DNA from: Ahaetulla prasina
Taxonomy: Eukaryota > Chordata > Lepidosauria > Squamata > Colubridae
NCBI RefSeq assembly: GCF_028640845.1
Contig: NC_080540.1
Span: forward strand, 133,700,420-133,764,419
DNA: 64,000 nucleotides
Direction of reading: 5' to 3'
The notes beneath the pieces were generated by a model, which saw only the letters and a list, made by a program, of their open reading frames with translations, did not search any database and was not told where the DNA came from. This document shows, one piece after another, positions 61,201-64,000 of the stretch (the first letter of the stretch is position 1; each line of letters begins with the position of its first letter). The position numbers were made by a program, and so were the translations under genes.

Positions 61201-62191
61201 TAACTTCCATAGAGATTTAACTATCCAGGAACAGTTTCCAAGAAATTCAGCATTCATGCCACACTAGTTATGACAAATTCAGCAGCCAAGAAAATACTGT
61301 GTTCAATGCAGGCTCCAGAGCATCTTCAGGCAAACCAGCTCTGTTTGCTCAACAAGTTCTTCCAAATGTGTAGGGAAGAATAATGCTGTCTTCAGGAGCA
61401 TACTGCTGCATCTTTTCAGGGTGTGTCTTCCATCAGGATGGAAATCAAATGTCTCGCTGTTTCACTAGAAAAGGACCTTTCAGTTCCTTGCACAAGAAAA
61501 AACAAAATATCCCATAAAACAGTTGACATATGGAAGCTTTGCTGATCATTTGTGAGAATATCTCAGTACTTCAAAATATGAACAAGTAACAGCCCCAGTA
61601 ACTCTAATGAAGACAGGACCGAAGCTTAATTCTCCAAAATCTTAAGCAGATTTGTCAGTATGTCACCGTGCCAGGAGAAAACATTTTAATACTCCATCCT
61701 TTCAATTTCTTTTCTTATGTTTCATCACCTTGTCTCATGATGTCACTGAGGAAAAGACAGGGCATGACTAGTGTAGCTTTTCAGTTCAGAAGCTCCCAGC
61801 TTGTACCAGAAGGTTCACAAACAGTTCATTTGTGTTTTCAACTATTCTACCATTTCATCTTCCTCAAAGGGTTTCCTGCAATCCTGCTATAATTAAGCTT
61901 TTTAATTCTTACCAAAAAATTAGAGTATCTTTTTTTAACAATCTGAACTTGAAAATATTACAAAAATTCTTTCAAAAGCTTCAAATACAACACAAACATG
62001 TCGATTTTTAATAAATTGAAAATTCTTTTCCCCCCACTAAAATAGTTTTCTTGTCCTCCAAAAATTCTGAATTGAAATCTTAACCGCAGTTAGCAAAGTG
62101 CCCTTAGTAGAAGCCATCAAACGGGAACATCTGAATGGGAACATCAGTCTTAAGGAAGTCTTGTTTTGTACCATCCTGTTCAGATTTGCCC
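58285..62191 (-). other. MBTD1: MBTD1 3' UTR (probable extent)
   Basis: Long transposon-poor stretch downstream of the MBTD1 stop. A minus-strand AATAAA (TTTATT at 58285-58290) with T/G-rich sequence beyond it is the candidate distal poly(A) signal, giving a 3' UTR of roughly 3.9 kb. A full SINE begins just beyond (57804-58159). Short ORFs inside, such as the minus-strand frame at 59800-60015, are not recognised as proteins. The true end is uncertain. Confidence 0.5.
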
Positions 62192-62310
62192 TTAGGGTTC
62201 TTGCTTGATGTACTGGCTGGCTGATCCATTGCTTTCCTGATCAGAAGCTCCTTGAAGAAAGCTGTATTCCTCTCCATCTATCAATTCCTCTTTCAGCTGC
62301 AGTGAAGATA
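62192..62310 (-). CDS. MBTD1: MBTD1 last coding exon
   Basis: 119 bp on the minus strand from a TTTAG acceptor to a stop codon (62192-62194). Two bases complete a split codon and then 38 codons read SSLQLKEELIDGEEYSFLQG and ASDQESNGSASQYIKQEP. This is the C-terminus of MBTD1, a nuclear protein with an FCS zinc finger and four MBT repeats that read mono/dimethyl-lysine (notably H4K20) and belongs to the TIP60/NuA4 acetyltransferase complex. The final IKQEP is a sumoylation-like motif, although it sits at the extreme end. The preceding exons (MBT repeats) lie beyond the right edge. The position next to NME2 agrees with amniote synteny. Confidence 0.93.
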
Positions 62311-62755
62311 CTAAATATGAAAGAGGATGTTAAAAATGAAAATTGGCAGTGACATAGTTCTTTTCATTTCAGAAATGAAAATTTGGTAACATCCCAACTT
62401 TTCTTATTCCTGCACAGGAAAATACAGTGCTGCAAAGCAAACTTTAGAATGAGAATATAGTACAGAAAATCATGGGCTGAAATTAGAAATATGTGAATTA
62501 AAAGAAGGAAATAAAAGGTTAAATATAAATGTGTAAATAGTGCTTGCCCTAATTAAAAAGTATCTTGGTTTATTATGTCTTTTTCCCTACAATCATAATA
62601 TCTGTTATTGTTCACAAAGCATCTTCTATGAAACAACATGAAATACTTTTAACTTCACAAGGAAAAACATTTTCTTCAGGGATCAGGATTTTAAAGAAAT
62701 CCTGGAAGGTTAAAATTGGTTGATGAAGGCTATGCTTGAATGGAGTAAAATATAC

Positions 62756-62756
<1 letters not shown>

Positions 62757-62788
<32 letters not shown>
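62757..62788 (+). repeat. (AC)n microsatellite
   Basis: Uninterrupted AC units. Confidence 0.97.
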
Positions 62789-62790
<2 letters not shown>

Positions 62791-63747
62791 CTAAATATAA
62801 ATAAATTCATCATAGCTATCTGCAGCCACAAATTAAAATTTGAATCTTTTTAAATTATTGACAGAAACCTCCCTAGTTTTAAGAAACAAAGCCTGCATAT
62901 ATATTAGCACAATATGGAAATGCTAGAATATGACCCTTTTCTCAAAGCTTTTATTTTTATCTAAGATGTATAACAATCTATGCATATAGATGAAAACTTT
63001 GTCTGCAATCTGAAATGTACCAGTCTAGGTAAAGTTTTATTGAAATAGAACTAAAGCAAAATACTTAACTAAATGGGCCAAAATGCTTATTCTCATAGAC
63101 TACTTCCATGAGTTTAACTGAATAAGTAGAATGTTTTGACGGGAACCAACTACTTGAGTTTCCTTATCATTGTATCATATTTTTACAGATTTGAAAATTA
63201 CCATTCTAGTTCTCACACATTATTCATTTTTTGGCAAAACAATCCCACCTCCTTTAATTTTCCTCTTATTTTGCTTCCCATAGCTTTTTAAACGTGACTT
63301 TCTGCTTTACAGTAGAATGATTAACACTGAATTATAATGTTCAAGTCACCGTTTCCATTCATACAAAGTAGAATGTCTTCTTTCTTACACAAAAACTTAC
63401 GCCGCAAAATTGGACATAGAATTTTTGTTTCTCACCAAACACAGGGGTCTTGACTAATTTGAATAGTTGCCATCCCGGGTCTGGCAGAAACACAGACTGA
63501 TTAAGCAAAATCACCATAGGAATAACCATAGCCGAGGTGATTCAAGAGAATCTTTGATTTTTATTTGTATTTCTTTCTTATGAAAAGGTGGCCAATGCAC
63601 TTCAGTATCAAGTGTTCACCCTTTCTAGAGATGGATAAACTCACAAAAGAAATCAAAGAAAAAGAAGATACAGGATATTATAAGGTCTGGTGTAGATGAT
63701 ATGAATGGTTAGAAAATAGGAAAGATAAGAAAACTGAATAATAGGGT

Positions 63748-63900
63748 AGAATTTTTTTTTATTTTTTTTATTTTTTATTGGCCAAGTGTGATTGGACACA
63801 CAAGGAATTTGTCTTGGTGCATATGCTCTCAGTGTACATAAAAGAAAAGATACGTTCATCAAGGTACAACATTTACAACACAATTGATGGTCAATATATC
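63748..63900 (-). mobile_element. CR1-type LINE tail, second copy
   Basis: Nearly the same as 51205-51305 (TTTTATTGGCCAAGTGTGAT, GAATTTGTCTTGGTGCATA), preceded by a T-rich run. Confidence 0.8.
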
Positions 63901-64000
63901 AATATAAATCATAAGGATTGCCTTATGTATGTAGAGAATAGAATGTAGAATGTAGAGGAAATAAAGGAAGATAGATCATAAAAATAAAATAAGAGGATTA

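Larger units (their letters stand above)
62311..64000. other. MBTD1 last intron (partial)
   Basis: Intron sequence running off the window. It has an (AC)n tract at about 62757-62788 and a LINE tail at 63748-63900. A splice-bounded open frame on the minus strand at 63401-63496 is discussed as a finding. No further MBTD1 exon was recognised. Confidence 0.6.

Overview
This is a piece of a vertebrate nuclear genome, most likely a squamate reptile and probably a snake. The evidence is intron-split genes with GT/AG junctions, AT-rich non-coding DNA, and a repeat set typical of squamates: a tRNA-derived SINE with a Sauria-SINE-type tail, CR1/L2-clade LINE tails seeded by AATAG-type microsatellites, L1, and many short hAT and Tc1/mariner-type non-autonomous elements. 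No bacterial, phage or CRISPR features were seen.

Three protein-coding loci are visible, in the order known from other amniotes: SPAG9 (-), NME (+), MBTD1 (-). SPAG9 (JIP4/JLP scaffold) fills about 1-38,430. It contributes canonical exons 1 to 4, an alternative first exon encoding a hydrophobic N-terminus, and the exon where the two transcript types join; the rest lies beyond the left edge. NME2 (nucleoside diphosphate kinase) is complete: a CpG-rich promoter and a probable non-coding first exon near 48.5-49.1 kb, then four coding exons giving a 153-residue protein with all catalytic residues. MBTD1 enters from the right with its last coding exon (ending ...YIKQEP) and a 3' UTR of up to about 3.9 kb.

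The remainder is introns and intergenic DNA full of transposable elements whose ends can be read to the base. SPAG9 intron 2 (15.5-34.2 kb) is the densest part. It carries a compact, coding-dead endogenous retrovirus with two LTRs, a primer-binding site and a 4-bp target duplication. A solo LTR of the same family, with its own 4-bp duplication, lies only 52 bp away, and a reversed divergent relative lies just upstream. The intron also holds a CR1 LINE broken by two later insertions and several hAT-type elements with 8-bp duplications, one nested inside another. The SPAG9-NME2 and NME2-MBTD1 spacers hold more hAT, Tigger-like, LINE, LTR and SINE copies.

The most useful observations are the deeply conserved alternative SPAG9 promoter/exon, a single NME gene with substitutions at two positions tied to DNA binding in human NME2, the clustered related LTR insertions, and two orphan splice-bounded open frames on the minus strand. 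I did not find convincing evidence for an entirely new biological system.
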